64,000 nt of DNA from Bosea sp. (in: a-proteobacteria). GTDB taxonomy: Bacteria; Pseudomonadota; Alphaproteobacteria; Rhizobiales; Beijerinckiaceae. The notes under the pieces are model-generated. The model was not told the origin of the DNA, did no database searches, and saw only the letters and a program-made list of their open reading frames with translations. Positions 46,711 through 56,686 of this stretch are shown here, one piece after another. The stretch lies in contig JAAVVV010000001.1 in the NCBI GenBank assembly GCA_023910605.1, forward strand, positions 3,338,698 to 3,402,697, given 5' to 3'. The position numbers were made by a program, and so were the translations under genes. Position 1 is the first letter of the stretch. Each line of letters starts with the position of its first letter.

Positions 46711-49700
46711 TCAATTCAGCGCGCCTGTCGGGCGTGAGAGCGGCGGCGCCAGCGGCGTGATGCTGACTGGCGGGGGCAACGCCGGCGCAGCCTGCGGGCC
46801 ACGCGGCTCGGCGGCGGATATGCCCGGCTGCTGCGCAGGGGCGGGCGCTTCCGTCGATGCGCGGGCCGCCCGCTCGGCCGCATCGCGCTCTGCACGCGCC
46901 CTCTCCTCGCGCAGCCTGTCCTGCCGCGCCTGCTCAAGACGTGCCTGCTCTTTTCGCGCCTGCTCCTGCCGGGCCTGCTCCTCGCGGGCACGCTCCTCGC
47001 GCAGCCGTTCCTCGCGGGCGCGGGCTTCGGCGGCGATGACGCGCAGCTCCTCCTCGCGCCGCTCCCGTTCGGCGCGGAGCCTGCGATTGAACGCGGCGCG
47101 TTCGCGGATGTCCGCCTCCAGCGCCTCGACCCGTTCGATCTCCCGCTGCAGCGCCCGCTGGGACACCGCATTGGACAGAGCGCTGACATCATAGCTGCGG
47201 GCCGGCGCGCGCCAGTCGCCCCGCCAGTTCACGGCAATCTGCGGCAGCGCGCCGCTCCAGCCCTTTGGCGCGCTGCGCCCCTGCATCGCCGCCCGCAACT
47301 CGATCCGGGCATTTCGCAGATCGAAGGAGCCTGAGGCGCTGAGCGAAGCTGCCGGCTTCTCGTCGGCAAACGGGGAGAGGCGCGCTACCCCGCCAGCGAC
47401 CACGAACTGCAGCGGCGCATCCGCCTCCACGCGCCAGCTGCCGCTCTCCAGGCCCGCGCGCACGCTCTGCACCAGTTGGGCTGCGTCCGTCTCGATGATG
47501 TCGCCGCTCAACCGCTCCGCGATGCGTTCCAGCGCGGCCGGATCCAGCCGCGCTATCGAAAGCCCACGCGCCGTGAAGCGTCCTGCCCCGGTCAGGGCCG
47601 CGATGAGCCGCGCAGGGCTCTCGCCCGACGCGCCAAGCTGCACCTCGACGGCGCCGCTTCCAGTGAAATCGCCGCCGAGCAGACGCTGCAGCTCCACGCC
47701 ATCGGCGCGGCCGTTGACCCGCAGGGCGAGCAGCCCGCCATTGCGCTCGGCCTCGACCGACCCGGCGAGCTTCAGCGAGGGCGAGGCCAGGTTGATTTGT
47801 GTGATCCGCACACGGTCCTCGCCGGCCGAGAGTTGCAGCCGCCCGGCCAGGACTCCGGCTGACGGGACGAGGAAGCGCTGGCTTTCCAGCGCAAGATCGA
47901 GCGCAGGCAGAGTCCTGCCCGGCGCGAAGCGCGCGCCCGACCAGATCCCGTCAGCAAGCGGCGCAGCGCCGGCCCCCAGCCATCCCGCCGCCAGCGACAT
48001 ATCGAAGGTTGGCACGACAAGCCGCCCGTTTGCCGAGCCATCCGCCTTCAGCTCGAGCGCTCCGGAGAGCCTTGCGCCCCCGATCTCCGCTTCCAGCCCT
48101 TCGATGCCGAGGCCGCCCTCGGTCGGGCGCAGGTCGAAGCGGCCCTGCACCGCGCCTGCCCCCGCCTGCGCTGCGGCGGCGGCGGGCAGGATCGCGCCAG
48201 CCGAGGGTGCGATGAAGCGGATCTGCAGCGGGCCCGCCAGCTGGCCTGGCTGGTCGGGCGCCCAGGCCCCGCGCCCCTCGGCCGAGAGCCCGTCTGCGCC
48301 GCTGAGCAGCAGGCTCGGACCGGACGCGCCCAGGCGGGCGGTGAGACGGCTTGCGACGGCGCGCTGCTCCGGCTCCGGCAGGCCCAGCGCCTGGAACAGC
48401 AGCCCGCGCTGCGACGAGGCGAGCGCAACCTCGCCCGTCTGAATCACGCCGCTTGCGGACACCTGGCCGCGAGCCTCGAGCCCGAGCGCGCCCGCCTGCC
48501 CCGTGGCAGCCACCGACCAGCCGCCTGTGGCCTCGCTGACGGTGCCGGACAGGCGGACTGGCGATAGCCCGCGCATCGCCCTGATGGCCTGCGTGAACGG
48601 CGCGGCAGGGCTCAACCGCTCTGCGAGAGCGGCGATGGCGTCGGCCCGGCGGGCCTGCAGCTGGAAACCCGGCGGCTGGCCGGATGCACCGCGCGCCACG
48701 TCGAGTTCGAGCCCGTCAAAGCCTCGCGCGCTCGCCGAACTGAGCTGCCAGCGCCCCTGCTCGCGGCTGACGACAAGGCGCGCCGTGCCTGGCGGGCTGC
48801 CGCCGATGGTCAGTGATTGGCCGGTCAGATCGAATTCCAGCGCCTGCGGCGCCAGCGCGGCGAGCGCCGTGAGCGGCCGGGCGAGGAAGAGCAGGTCCGC
48901 GCCCGCGAAGGCGGCGCCGATCCGGATGCGCCCGGCGCTGGCATGGCCCGCGCCGCTGGCCTGCCCGAAGCGCCCCTGGGCGCGCCATTGGGCGATGCGC
49001 CAGCTCGCCCCGTCGGGCACAATGGTCGCCTCCCCGGTGAGTTGCCCAAGCGCGGCGATGTCTTCGGCCAGCCCCTGGGGCATGTCGAGCCGCTGCATGG
49101 CGAGCGCGATGCGCCGCAGATCCGGCGCGTCCATCACAGCGCGGATGGCTTCGCCCCCATCGAAGGAGAGCTGCGCCCCGGCGAACCGGATCTGGCCCCG
49201 CAATGGCGCCCAGCCGGCAGCGCTGCGACGCAGAGCCAGCTTCACGTCGGTGGCCTCTTCGCCGCGATAGCTGATCTGGTCGAAGCTCATGTCGACATCA
49301 GCATCGGGCAGGGCCGCGAGCGGCGCAGCCAGTTCCCGGGCCGGGCGCAGGATGGCGTCGGCCCCGGCCAGCCAGGCCGCAAGATCGACGCGGCGCGATT
49401 GCAGCGTGACGCGACCCCGCTCGCCTGCCCTGCCCGACCAGGTGGCCTCCCCTTCGAGCCGTCCCATCGGCCCGCCATCCAGCGTCAGCGCCGACAGGTT
49501 GAACCCCGCTCCGGAGGCTAGAAGGCGCGCATTGAGCGTCAGTGGCGGCGGCGCCTCGCCTTCGCCGGCAAGCGCCAGCACGATCTGCCCCTCGGGCTGG
49601 AAGACGGCGAGGCCTTCGCTGCTCTGATCCAGGCCCAGCCAGCCATCGAACTCGCCACGTCCTGCGGAGGCGCTGACCGCCAGCTTGAGGCGGGTCCGAC

Positions 49701-50280
49701 CAGCCGGGTCCCTGTCGCCCGTCGTCAGCCTGACCGAATATCCAGCCACCTCGCTGTTGATCCGCCATGGCGCCGCTCCGCCCGGAAGACTGGCTTCGAG
49801 TGCGAAAGGGCCTGAAGCGATCATCGAGCCGCCAGCATCCACCACCGCAACCTGCCCCCGCGACAGCGTCAGCTGCGTGATCGCCGGAAGGCTGGCCCGG
49901 CCCGAGCCCGCCGGCAGCCGCAACGCCCCGCCCCGCGCCGCGAGCGTCAGATCGACACCATCGAGGTCGACGCGCTCGAGCGCGATCTGGCCACGCAGCA
50001 AGGGCGCAAGCTCCATGTCGACGCGCAGCGTGGTGGCGGTGAGCCGGGTGCCGAGCGGATCGGCCTGCCCGATGCGCACGCCCGACACCTCGATCCGCGG
50101 ACTCGGCAGGAAGCGAAGGCCGATCGTTCCCGTGGTGACGATCTCAAGGCCCGTCGCGCGGCGCAACTGGTCCTCGATCGCGCTGCGATGCTGGTTCCAA
50201 TCGACGAACAGCGGCGCGGCAAGCGCCGCGAGCAGCGCCACCAGCACCAGTCCTGCAAGGAATGTCAGTCCGTCACGCAC
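46711..50280 (-). CDS. Large AsmA family protein with coiled-coil tail
   Basis: Envelope protein of 1189 aa. An N-terminal membrane helix (TFLAGLVLVALLAALAAPLFV) is followed by DWNQHRSAIEDQLRRATGLEI and RFLPSPRIEVSGVRIG, the AsmA N-terminal domain, then a long beta-rich body and an AsmA C-terminal region (GSGAVEVQLGASGESPARLIAALTG). AsmA-like proteins are thought to move lipids between membranes. The last ~150 residues are unusual: a highly charged helix of E/R/Q/A repeats (EEQARQEQARKEQARLEQA) and a Pro-rich end. The start is a GTG with a weak ribosome site. Confidence 0.9.
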   Translation of the reverse strand: MRDGLTFLAGLVLVALLAALAAPLFVDWNQHRSAIEDQLRRATGLEIVTTGTIGLRFLPSPRIEVSGVRIGQADPLGTRLTATTLRVDMELAPLLRGQIALERVDLDGVDLTLAARGGALRLPAGSGRASLPAITQLTLSRGQVAVVDAGGSMIASGPFALEASLPGGAAPWRINSEVAGYSVRLTTGDRDPAGRTRLKLAVSASAGRGEFDGWLGLDQSSEGLAVFQPEGQIVLALAGEGEAPPPLTLNARLLASGAGFNLSALTLDGGPMGRLEGEATWSGRAGERGRVTLQSRRVDLAAWLAGADAILRPARELAAPLAALPDADVDMSFDQISYRGEEATDVKLALRRSAAGWAPLRGQIRFAGAQLSFDGGEAIRAVMDAPDLRRIALAMQRLDMPQGLAEDIAALGQLTGEATIVPDGASWRIAQWRAQGRFGQASGAGHASAGRIRIGAAFAGADLLFLARPLTALAALAPQALEFDLTGQSLTIGGSPPGTARLVVSREQGRWQLSSASARGFDGLELDVARGASGQPPGFQLQARRADAIAALAERLSPAAPFTQAIRAMRGLSPVRLSGTVSEATGGWSVAATGQAGALGLEARGQVSASGVIQTGEVALASSQRGLLFQALGLPEPEQRAVASRLTARLGASGPSLLLSGADGLSAEGRGAWAPDQPGQLAGPLQIRFIAPSAGAILPAAAAAQAGAGAVQGRFDLRPTEGGLGIEGLEAEIGGARLSGALELKADGSANGRLVVPTFDMSLAAGWLGAGAAPLADGIWSGARFAPGRTLPALDLALESQRFLVPSAGVLAGRLQLSAGEDRVRITQINLASPSLKLAGSVEAERNGGLLALRVNGRADGVELQRLLGGDFTGSGAVEVQLGASGESPARLIAALTGAGRFTARGLSIARLDPAALERIAERLSGDIIETDAAQLVQSVRAGLESGSWRVEADAPLQFVVAGGVARLSPFADEKPAASLSASGSFDLRNARIELRAAMQGRSAPKGWSGALPQIAVNWRGDWRAPARSYDVSALSNAVSQRALQREIERVEALEADIRERAAFNRRLRAERERREEELRVIAAEARAREERLREERAREEQARQEQARKEQARLEQARQDRLREERARAERDAAERAARASTEAPAPAQQPGISAAEPRGPQAAPALPPPVSITPLAPPLSRPTGALN

Positions 50281-50336
50281 CAGGCTTATGTGCGTGTTTC
50301 AGCAATCTGCCACAAGGCCCGCCGTTTGCGAGACTC

Positions 50337-51752
50337 TCAAAAAGTGACGATCTTGCCAGGGTTCATCAGGTTCTGCGGGTCGATGGCGCGCTTCAGCGAG
50401 CGCATCATGGCAAGAGCCTCCGGCCCGTGCTCCTGCTCGAGATACCTCATCTTGCCCTGGCCCACCCCATGCTCGCCGGTGCAGGTGCCTTCCATCGCGA
50501 GCGCGCGCTGGACAAGGCGCTCGACGAAGGTCTTCGCGGCCTTCACCTCGCCCGCGTCATCCATGTCGACAAGCGGCAGCACATGGAAGTTCCCGTCCCC
50601 GACATGCCCCACGATCGGCGCGATCAGGCCGCTGGCGGCGATGTCGGCTTGCGTCTCCTCGATGCAGTCGGACAGGCGCGAGATCGGCACGCAGACATCG
50701 GTGGACACGCCCTTGGCGCCGGGCCGCAGCCCCATCGACGCCCAGTAGACATCATGCCGCGCCTGCCACAGGCGCGTGCGGTCCTCCGCGCGGGTCGCCC
50801 AGTCGAAGGGACCGCCGCCGAGTTCGGCCGCGATTTCGCCGAAGCGCAGCGCCTGTTCCCTAACGCCTTCATCCGTGCCATGGAACTCGACGAACAGCAT
50901 TGGCGTCTCGGGCAGCGCCAGCTTGGAATAGAGGTTGCAGGCCTTCACCTGCAGCGCGTCGAGCAACTCGATCCGCGCCACCGGCAGCCCGCTCTGGATC
51001 GTGAGGATGGTCGCGTCGCAAGCCGCCTTCACGCTCGGAAACGGGCAGACCCCGGCCGAGATGGCCTCGGGAATGCCCTGCAACCTGAGGGTGATCCCGG
51101 CGATCAGGCCAAGCGTGCCTTCGGAGCCGACGAAAAGGCGGGTCAGGTCATAGCCTGCGGAGGATTTTTTCGCCCGGCGCGAGGTCGTCATCACCTCGCC
51201 ATTGGGCAGCACCACCTTCAGCGCCAGCACATTGTCCTTCATGGTGCCATAGCGAACCGCATTGGTGCCGGAGGCGCGCGTCGCCACCATGCCGCCAAGC
51301 GAGGCGTCGGCGCCCGGGTCGATGGGGAAAAACAGGCCGACATCGCGCAGATGCTCGTTCAGCATCTTGCGCGTGACGCCGGGCTCGATGACGCAGTCGA
51401 GGTCCTCGGCATGGACCTCGATGATGCGCTTCATCATGGATGTGTCGACCGAGACGCCTCCGAAGGGCGCGTTGACATGGCCCTCGAACGAGGTTCCCGT
51501 CCCGAACGGAACGACCGGCACGTCATGAGCGGCGCACAGCTTCACGATGCGCGACATTTCCGAAACGTCCTGCGGATAGACCACGAGATCGGGCGCCTGG
51601 TTCTCGATCCATGTCAGCGTGTTCGCATGCTGCTGCCGCACGGCGAGGCTGGAGACAAGCCGGTTGCCCACCATGGCCGCCAGCTCTTGCCGCACCGCTT
51701 CGATGGCTTCAGCCGAGGCCGGGCTGCGTCCCTGGCGGATATCGATCTGCAT
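50337..51752 (-). CDS. FAD-linked oxidase (D-lactate dehydrogenase/GlcD-like)
   Basis: Flavoprotein of 471 aa. The PCMH-type FAD domain has VPVVPFGTGTSFEGHV and DPGADASLGGMVATRASGTNAVRYG; the C-terminal FAD-oxidase domain has IVGHVGDGNFHVLPLVD, and GTCTGEHGVGQGKMRYLEQEHG supplies metal/substrate histidines. It probably oxidises D-lactate or a related 2-hydroxyacid to the 2-oxoacid, passing electrons to cytochrome or quinone. GGAGGAG precedes the ATG. It is divergent from the thioesterase gene. Confidence 0.92.
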   Translation of the reverse strand: MQIDIRQGRSPASAEAIEAVRQELAAMVGNRLVSSLAVRQQHANTLTWIENQAPDLVVYPQDVSEMSRIVKLCAAHDVPVVPFGTGTSFEGHVNAPFGGVSVDTSMMKRIIEVHAEDLDCVIEPGVTRKMLNEHLRDVGLFFPIDPGADASLGGMVATRASGTNAVRYGTMKDNVLALKVVLPNGEVMTTSRRAKKSSAGYDLTRLFVGSEGTLGLIAGITLRLQGIPEAISAGVCPFPSVKAACDATILTIQSGLPVARIELLDALQVKACNLYSKLALPETPMLFVEFHGTDEGVREQALRFGEIAAELGGGPFDWATRAEDRTRLWQARHDVYWASMGLRPGAKGVSTDVCVPISRLSDCIEETQADIAASGLIAPIVGHVGDGNFHVLPLVDMDDAGEVKAAKTFVERLVQRALAMEGTCTGEHGVGQGKMRYLEQEHGPEALAMMRSLKRAIDPQNLMNPGKIVTF

Positions 51753-51904
51753 GGGCTCCTCCAGAGAACATCACCCGCCTGTGATCCGTCGCGGTGCTCA
51801 TTTCGTAACTGATAACTTCGCGACCAAACAACCTTATATGCGCACATACGGATTGTGATCCACGAGCCGCGCCCGACAAACGTCTGCGGTCTCGTCGCGC
51901 TGGA

Positions 51905-52462
51905 ATGATGCTGATGCTGCCAGACTGGTCAAAAGCGCCTGCCTTGTTCTTTGCGCCTTGCGTATCCTCTCCGATGCGCGTCGATCCGCAGTGGATCGAC
52001 TACAACGGCCATCTCAATATGGCCTTCTACAATGTGCTCTTCGATCGGGCGGCGGACGAGATTTTCGGCCTCCTCGGGCTCGGCCCCGCCTACGTTCAGG
52101 AACAGGGCGCCTCCTGTTTCGTCGCCGAGGTGCATGTGCGTTACCTTCGCGAGCTGATGGCGGGCGATCCCGTGCGCGTGACGCTGCAACTGGTCGATTT
52201 CGACGGCAAGCGCCTGCACTATTTCCTCGAACTGCGCCATGCCGAGGAAGGCTGGGTCTCCGCCACCACCGAAAACCTCGCACTTCATGTCGAGATGAGC
52301 TCGAAAAAGGTCACGCCCTTCCCCGCTGACATCCTTGCCAATCTTGCGCTGCTCAAGGCGGCCCATGCCAGCCTCCGGCGGCCCGCCGCTCTCGGCCGCG
52401 TCATCGCCATTCCTCATGGCGACGCGACCGCGAATGCCGGCCTCGCCCACGCCAGCGGCTGA
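51905..52462 (+). CDS. Thioesterase family protein (hotdog fold)
   Basis: Protein of 185 aa with a 4HBT-like hotdog domain. VDPQWIDYNGHLNMAFYNVLFDRAADEIF holds the conserved Asp/Asn-Gly-His motif, and VAEVHVRYLRELMAGDPVRVTLQLV the second conserved strand. The sequence resembles thioesterases linked to carnitine or betaine metabolism, but the acyl-CoA substrate is not assignable. Two ATGs (51905, 51908) lie at the start and no strong ribosome site is seen; a start at 51974 (MRVDPQWID) is possible. Confidence 0.85.
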   Translation: MMLMLPDWSKAPALFFAPCVSSPMRVDPQWIDYNGHLNMAFYNVLFDRAADEIFGLLGLGPAYVQEQGASCFVAEVHVRYLRELMAGDPVRVTLQLVDFDGKRLHYFLELRHAEEGWVSATTENLALHVEMSSKKVTPFPADILANLALLKAAHASLRRPAALGRVIAIPHGDATANAGLAHASG

Positions 52463-52688
52463 GCGGCCGGCGCGATCCGCATCGGTTCCGGCAGTTCGTC
52501 TGCGCACAGCCCTTTCATGAACCACTGCTGAAACGCGGCTTATGGCGCGGTTGCGGTCCCGTTCTGCCATGCCCACCTACAGGCCTCGCCGGAGTCGCCT
52601 TTCCTGACAGGCTCGTGGTCCCGGCCGCGCTGGCCTATAGTTCCGCGTTAACATCGATTCTTTCGGACAAGCCGGAGCGCCTGCACTC

Positions 52689-55088
52689 GTGTCGAGCCCC
52701 CCAGACCGCGACGATGCCATGATGCATCAGCCTGCACCAGGCAGCATCGCCGCACGCGCGCGCGCCGCAGCGGCACCGGCGCTGGGCTACCTTCACGGCC
52801 TGAACCCCGAGCAGCGCGAGGCGGTGGAAGCGACGGAAGGCCCGGTGCTGGTGCTGGCTGGCGCAGGCACCGGCAAGACGCGCGTGCTCACCACGCGCAT
52901 CGCTCACCTCATTGCGACAGGCAAGGCCTGGCCGTCGCAGATCCTGTCGGTGACCTTCACCAACAAGGCGGCCCGCGAGATGAAGGAGCGCGTGACGCGC
53001 CTCGTCGGCGATGTCGCCGAAGGCATGCCATGGCTCGGAACCTTCCACTCGATCGCGGCCAGGATACTGCGCCGCCATGCCGAACTGGTGGGCCTGCGCA
53101 GCGACTTCACCATTCTGGACATGGATGACCAGATCAGGCTGCTCAAGCAGGTGATCACAGCCGCCAACATCGATGATAAGCGCTGGCCGGCGCGGATGCT
53201 GGCCAGCTTCATCGATGGCTGGAAGAACCGAGGCCTGACGCCAGAGGCCGTGCCTGCGGGCGAGGCGGGCGTCTTCGCCAATGGCGAGGGCGGCAAGCTC
53301 TACAAGGCCTATCAGGAGCGGCTCAAGACGCTGAACGCCTGTGACTTCGGCGATCTGCTGGTGCATTGCCTGACGCTCTGGAAAGCCCATCCAGACATCC
53401 TGGCCCAGTATCAGGAACGCTTCCGCTACATGCTGGTGGACGAGTATCAGGACACCAACGTGGCGCAGTATCTGTGGCTGCGCCTGCTTGCCCAGGGGCG
53501 GCGGAACCTCGCCTGCGTGGGCGACGACGACCAGTCGATCTATGGCTGGCGCGGCGCGGAGGTCGACAACATCCTGCGCTTCGAGCATGATTTTCCGGGC
53601 GCGAAGGTGGTCAGGCTCGAGCGGAACTATCGCTCCACCGGGCACATCCTCAAGGCCGCCTCCGATCTGATCGCCCGCAACGAGGGGCGGCTTGGCAAGA
53701 CGCTGCGCACCGACGACGAACCTGGCGAGAAGGTGATCGTCGCCGGCGCCTGGGACAGCCAGGAGGAAGCCCGCATCATCGGCGACGACATCGAGCTTTT
53801 CCAGTCGCGCGGGCTGCCGCTGTCGGAAATGGCCGTGCTGGTGCGCACCTCGGCGCAGATGCGCGAGATCGAGGAACGCTTCATCGCCATGGGCCTCGCC
53901 TATCGCGTCATCGGCGGGCCCCGCTTCTATGAGCGCGCCGAAATTCGCGACGCCATGGCCTATCTGCGCTGCGTCCACTCGGACACAGACGATCTCGCCT
54001 TCGAGCGCATCCTCAACGTGCCCAAGCGCGGGCTGGGCGACGCAACCTTGCAGCAACTCCACATCCATGGCCGTGCTACCGGCGCATCCTTGCTGCAGTC
54101 GGCTCGCGCGCTGATCGAGAGCGAGGAGCTGAAGGCCAGGGTCCGCTCGAGCCTGCGCGAGCTGGTTCAGGGCATTGGTCGCTGGCGGCTCAGGCTCGCA
54201 CAGGCCAGCCCGGCCGAGACGGCCGAGATGGTGCTGGAGGAGAGCGGTTACACCGACATGTGGCAGAAGGACCGTTCCGCCGATGCCGCAGGCCGGCTCG
54301 AGAACCTCAAGGAGCTGGTCCGCTCGCTCGATGAATTCCCCGACCTCGCCGGCTTCCTCGAGCATGTCTCGCTCGTCATGGACACGGTCTCGGACGATGC
54401 CGCCCAGCGCGTGAGCCTGATGACTCTCCATGCGGCCAAGGGGCTGGAGTTCGACGCGGTGTTCCTCCCAGGCTGGGAGGAAGGTCTTTTCCCGAGCCAG
54501 CGCTCGCTCGACGAGAGCGGCCGGGCCGGGCTGGAGGAGGAACGGCGGCTTGCCCATGTCGGCATCACCCGCGCCCGCCGCCACGCCAAGATCATGTTCG
54601 CCTCGAACAGGCGCATCCATGGCCTGTGGCAGTCATCAATGCCAAGCCGCTTCATCGACGAACTGCCCGAGAGCGCGGTCGACGTGGCCGAGGCTGCCTC
54701 GAAATTCGGCCAGGGCGGCTATGGCGCCTCGCGCTTCGACCGTCAGCCGAGCTTCGGCTCATCCTATTCCACACCCGGCTGGCAACGCGCCCAGGCATCG
54801 CGCGACAAGGCCGCCGCATCTGGTGGCCGCGCGGGCGATGCCGGGTTTGCCGGCCGCAATGATGCCGGGGGCTTCGGTCAGGCCGGGCGCCGCGCGCCCA
54901 CGCTCATCGAGGGCGAGCTGCTCGCCAAGTCGAGTGGCCCTGCTTCCGGGTTCGGGGTCGGCGCGCGCGTCTTCCACATCAAGTTCGGTCCCGGCGATGT
55001 CTACGCCGTGGACGGCAACAAGCTCACCGTCGATTTCGACAAGGCAGGCCGCAAGATGGTGCTCGACGCCTTCGTGCAGCGCGGCTGA
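52689..55088 (+). CDS. UvrD/PcrA-type ATP-dependent DNA helicase
   Basis: Superfamily 1A 3'-5' helicase of 799 aa. Motif I GAGTGKT is at 58-64, Ia VTFTNKAAREMKERV, II VDEYQDTN, III GDDDQSIYGWRGA, IV VRLERNYRST, V MTLHAAKGLEFDAVFLPG and VI EERRLAHVGITRAR are all intact. The C-terminal part ends in a Tudor-like GARVFHIKFGPGDVYAVDG typical of PcrA. It should act in nucleotide excision or mismatch repair and removal of RecA filaments. The start is GTG; ATGs at 52719 and 52722 are alternatives. Confidence 0.95.
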   Translation: MSSPPDRDDAMMHQPAPGSIAARARAAAAPALGYLHGLNPEQREAVEATEGPVLVLAGAGTGKTRVLTTRIAHLIATGKAWPSQILSVTFTNKAAREMKERVTRLVGDVAEGMPWLGTFHSIAARILRRHAELVGLRSDFTILDMDDQIRLLKQVITAANIDDKRWPARMLASFIDGWKNRGLTPEAVPAGEAGVFANGEGGKLYKAYQERLKTLNACDFGDLLVHCLTLWKAHPDILAQYQERFRYMLVDEYQDTNVAQYLWLRLLAQGRRNLACVGDDDQSIYGWRGAEVDNILRFEHDFPGAKVVRLERNYRSTGHILKAASDLIARNEGRLGKTLRTDDEPGEKVIVAGAWDSQEEARIIGDDIELFQSRGLPLSEMAVLVRTSAQMREIEERFIAMGLAYRVIGGPRFYERAEIRDAMAYLRCVHSDTDDLAFERILNVPKRGLGDATLQQLHIHGRATGASLLQSARALIESEELKARVRSSLRELVQGIGRWRLRLAQASPAETAEMVLEESGYTDMWQKDRSADAAGRLENLKELVRSLDEFPDLAGFLEHVSLVMDTVSDDAAQRVSLMTLHAAKGLEFDAVFLPGWEEGLFPSQRSLDESGRAGLEEERRLAHVGITRARRHAKIMFASNRRIHGLWQSSMPSRFIDELPESAVDVAEAASKFGQGGYGASRFDRQPSFGSSYSTPGWQRAQASRDKAAASGGRAGDAGFAGRNDAGGFGQAGRRAPTLIEGELLAKSSGPASGFGVGARVFHIKFGPGDVYAVDGNKLTVDFDKAGRKMVLDAFVQRG

Positions 55089-55442
55089 CCGCAGCGCCAC
55101 ATATCCTTCACACGGCGTTGAACCTTTTCAGGCGCTCCCGCGACCCATGATCGGGGAGCGGATGGACCGCCCCGCACGATCGGGAGCCGCCGCCTGTCGG
55201 CCCGCGCCACCCGTCTTGTCCTTGCAGCCGCCGCGACGGGCTCAGGCCTCGCGGGCGCCTTCCTCGCCAATACGGCAGCAGAGGCCTCCCCGCTCAATCG
55301 AGGGCTGCCGCCGGTCCATCACAGCGGCGGGAACCCCATGGCCATGGCCACGGCCGACCGCATCTGCCGGTCTGTGGCCACCACCGCCCACATGGTGGCG
55401 AGGGCCTGCCCCGAACGGGCAAGCTGCGAGCCGCCCAAACTG
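55089..55442. other. Non-coding gap with a possible gene remnant
   Basis: The space between the helicase gene and the terminator of the Tim44-domain gene has no acceptable start-to-stop frame. One plus-strand frame from about 55190 reads like a signal peptide and short secreted protein (LVLAAAATGSGLAGAFLANT), but it has no ATG, GTG or TTG and continues antisense into the next gene. It may be a decayed gene or chance. Confidence 0.3.
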
Positions 55443-55470
55443 AAAACCCGCCGACTTGCGCCGGCGGGCC
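55443..55470 (-). terminator. Intrinsic terminator of the Tim44-domain gene
   Basis: The arms CCCGCCG and CGGCGGG surround an 8-nt loop and are followed on the minus strand by GGGTTTTCAG, giving a short T-run. It lies about 40 bp after the gene stop. On the plus strand the tail is CCTGTTTG, so it may also work for the helicase gene. Confidence 0.7.
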
Positions 55471-55509
55471 TGTTTGTCATCATCAAATTGTCATCACCAA
55501 GGGCTGGCT

Positions 55510-56496
55510 TCATCCAGCCTGCTGGATGGCCGAGAGCTTCCAGCCTTCGATGCCTTCGCCTGGCTGGCGCACGAAGGTCCAGACTTCAGTGGCTTCGCCG
55601 ATGGCGGCGATGTCGCCGTTGACGCACTGGCCGGTCTTGCGGTCAAAGATCGCATCGGAGATCGCATAGCGCATCGCGACTGAGGCATATTCGCCGCCGG
55701 CTTCGCGCCAGGCTTCCGAGAGGTCGCCCTGGAGGAGCTTGATGTTGGCGATCTTGTTGATCACGCCCTTGGCTTCGTTGTCCGAGATGTCGCCTTCGAA
55801 ATAGGAGGCCATTTCCGGGGTCAGAATGGCACGAAGCGCCGGCACGTTCTCGGCGCCATAGGCGGTCTGCACATCGCCGAGCAGCTTCTCGAAGGCGCCG
55901 AAGTCATCGCCGGTCAGTTCGATCGGCTGGATGGCCGGCTGCGGGGCGGCGGCGCCGCCCATCATCCCGCCGAACATCTGGCGCTGCGCGCCGTGCTCGG
56001 CAGCAGGCGCTGGCGGCTGGGCATCGCGGGCCAGACCCTGCGGGGTGGCCATGGCGGCCTCGCGGCGGCTGCGGATGAGGCGCATGATGAGGAAGACAAC
56101 GCCTGCGACCAGCGCGATCTGGATCAGGAAGCCGAACAGGCCGGCAAGAGAGGCAAGGCCGGAGAAGAAGCCCGCGCCGGAGAGCATGCCGAACAGGCCA
56201 GCGCCAAGCAGGCCGGCGCCCACGCCCATCATCAGGTTGCGCGCCATGGACGGGCGGGCAGCCTGCGCTGCGGCTGCGGCTGCGGCGGGCTGGGCAGCGG
56301 GAGCAGGCGTCGTGGTGCGCTGCATCGGCTGCGCGGTGGGCGCGGTCGTGGTGCTCGGAGGCGCGACATTGGTCTGCGAGCCGCGGCTGCCCGAGCTCTT
56401 GCCGCCGCCAGGACGGCTTTCGGCAACATTGATGCCGACAACAAGAGCACCCGCAAGCATCGACATCAGGGCAAGGCTATTTAACGTTTTTGGCAT
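55510..56496 (-). CDS. Tim44-like domain protein
   Basis: Envelope protein of 328 aa. A hydrophobic N-terminal leader (LALMSMLAGALVVGINVA) is followed by a Gly/Ser/Pro/Ala/Thr-rich stretch, one or two membrane segments near 90-140 (GLLGAGLFGMLSGAGFF, FLIQIALVAGVVFLIM) and a C-terminal Tim44 domain (DFGAFEKLLGDVQTAYGAENVPALRAIL, GDISDNEAKGVINKIANIKLL). The domain is shared with the mitochondrial import factor Tim44; in bacteria it is membrane-associated with uncertain function. It is divergent from prmA. Confidence 0.92.
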   Translation of the reverse strand: MPKTLNSLALMSMLAGALVVGINVAESRPGGGKSSGSRGSQTNVAPPSTTTAPTAQPMQRTTTPAPAAQPAAAAAAAQAARPSMARNLMMGVGAGLLGAGLFGMLSGAGFFSGLASLAGLFGFLIQIALVAGVVFLIMRLIRSRREAAMATPQGLARDAQPPAPAAEHGAQRQMFGGMMGGAAAPQPAIQPIELTGDDFGAFEKLLGDVQTAYGAENVPALRAILTPEMASYFEGDISDNEAKGVINKIANIKLLQGDLSEAWREAGGEYASVAMRYAISDAIFDRKTGQCVNGDIAAIGEATEVWTFVRQPGEGIEGWKLSAIQQAG

Positions 56497-56686
56497 GGTA
56501 TTTCCTCCGGCGACTCAATATCTTTGCCTTTAGATAGTAGAGCTTGCGAATAATTTAAGAGGCGCGATGACTCAAGCGCAAAGATCATGGTGAACGGATT
56601 ATGGAGCCCGATTCGCCATTCCGGCAAGCGCGAGGGCCCTCGCGACGGCCCTCGCGCCCGCTCAGCGCGCATGCTAGAGCGCGCCG

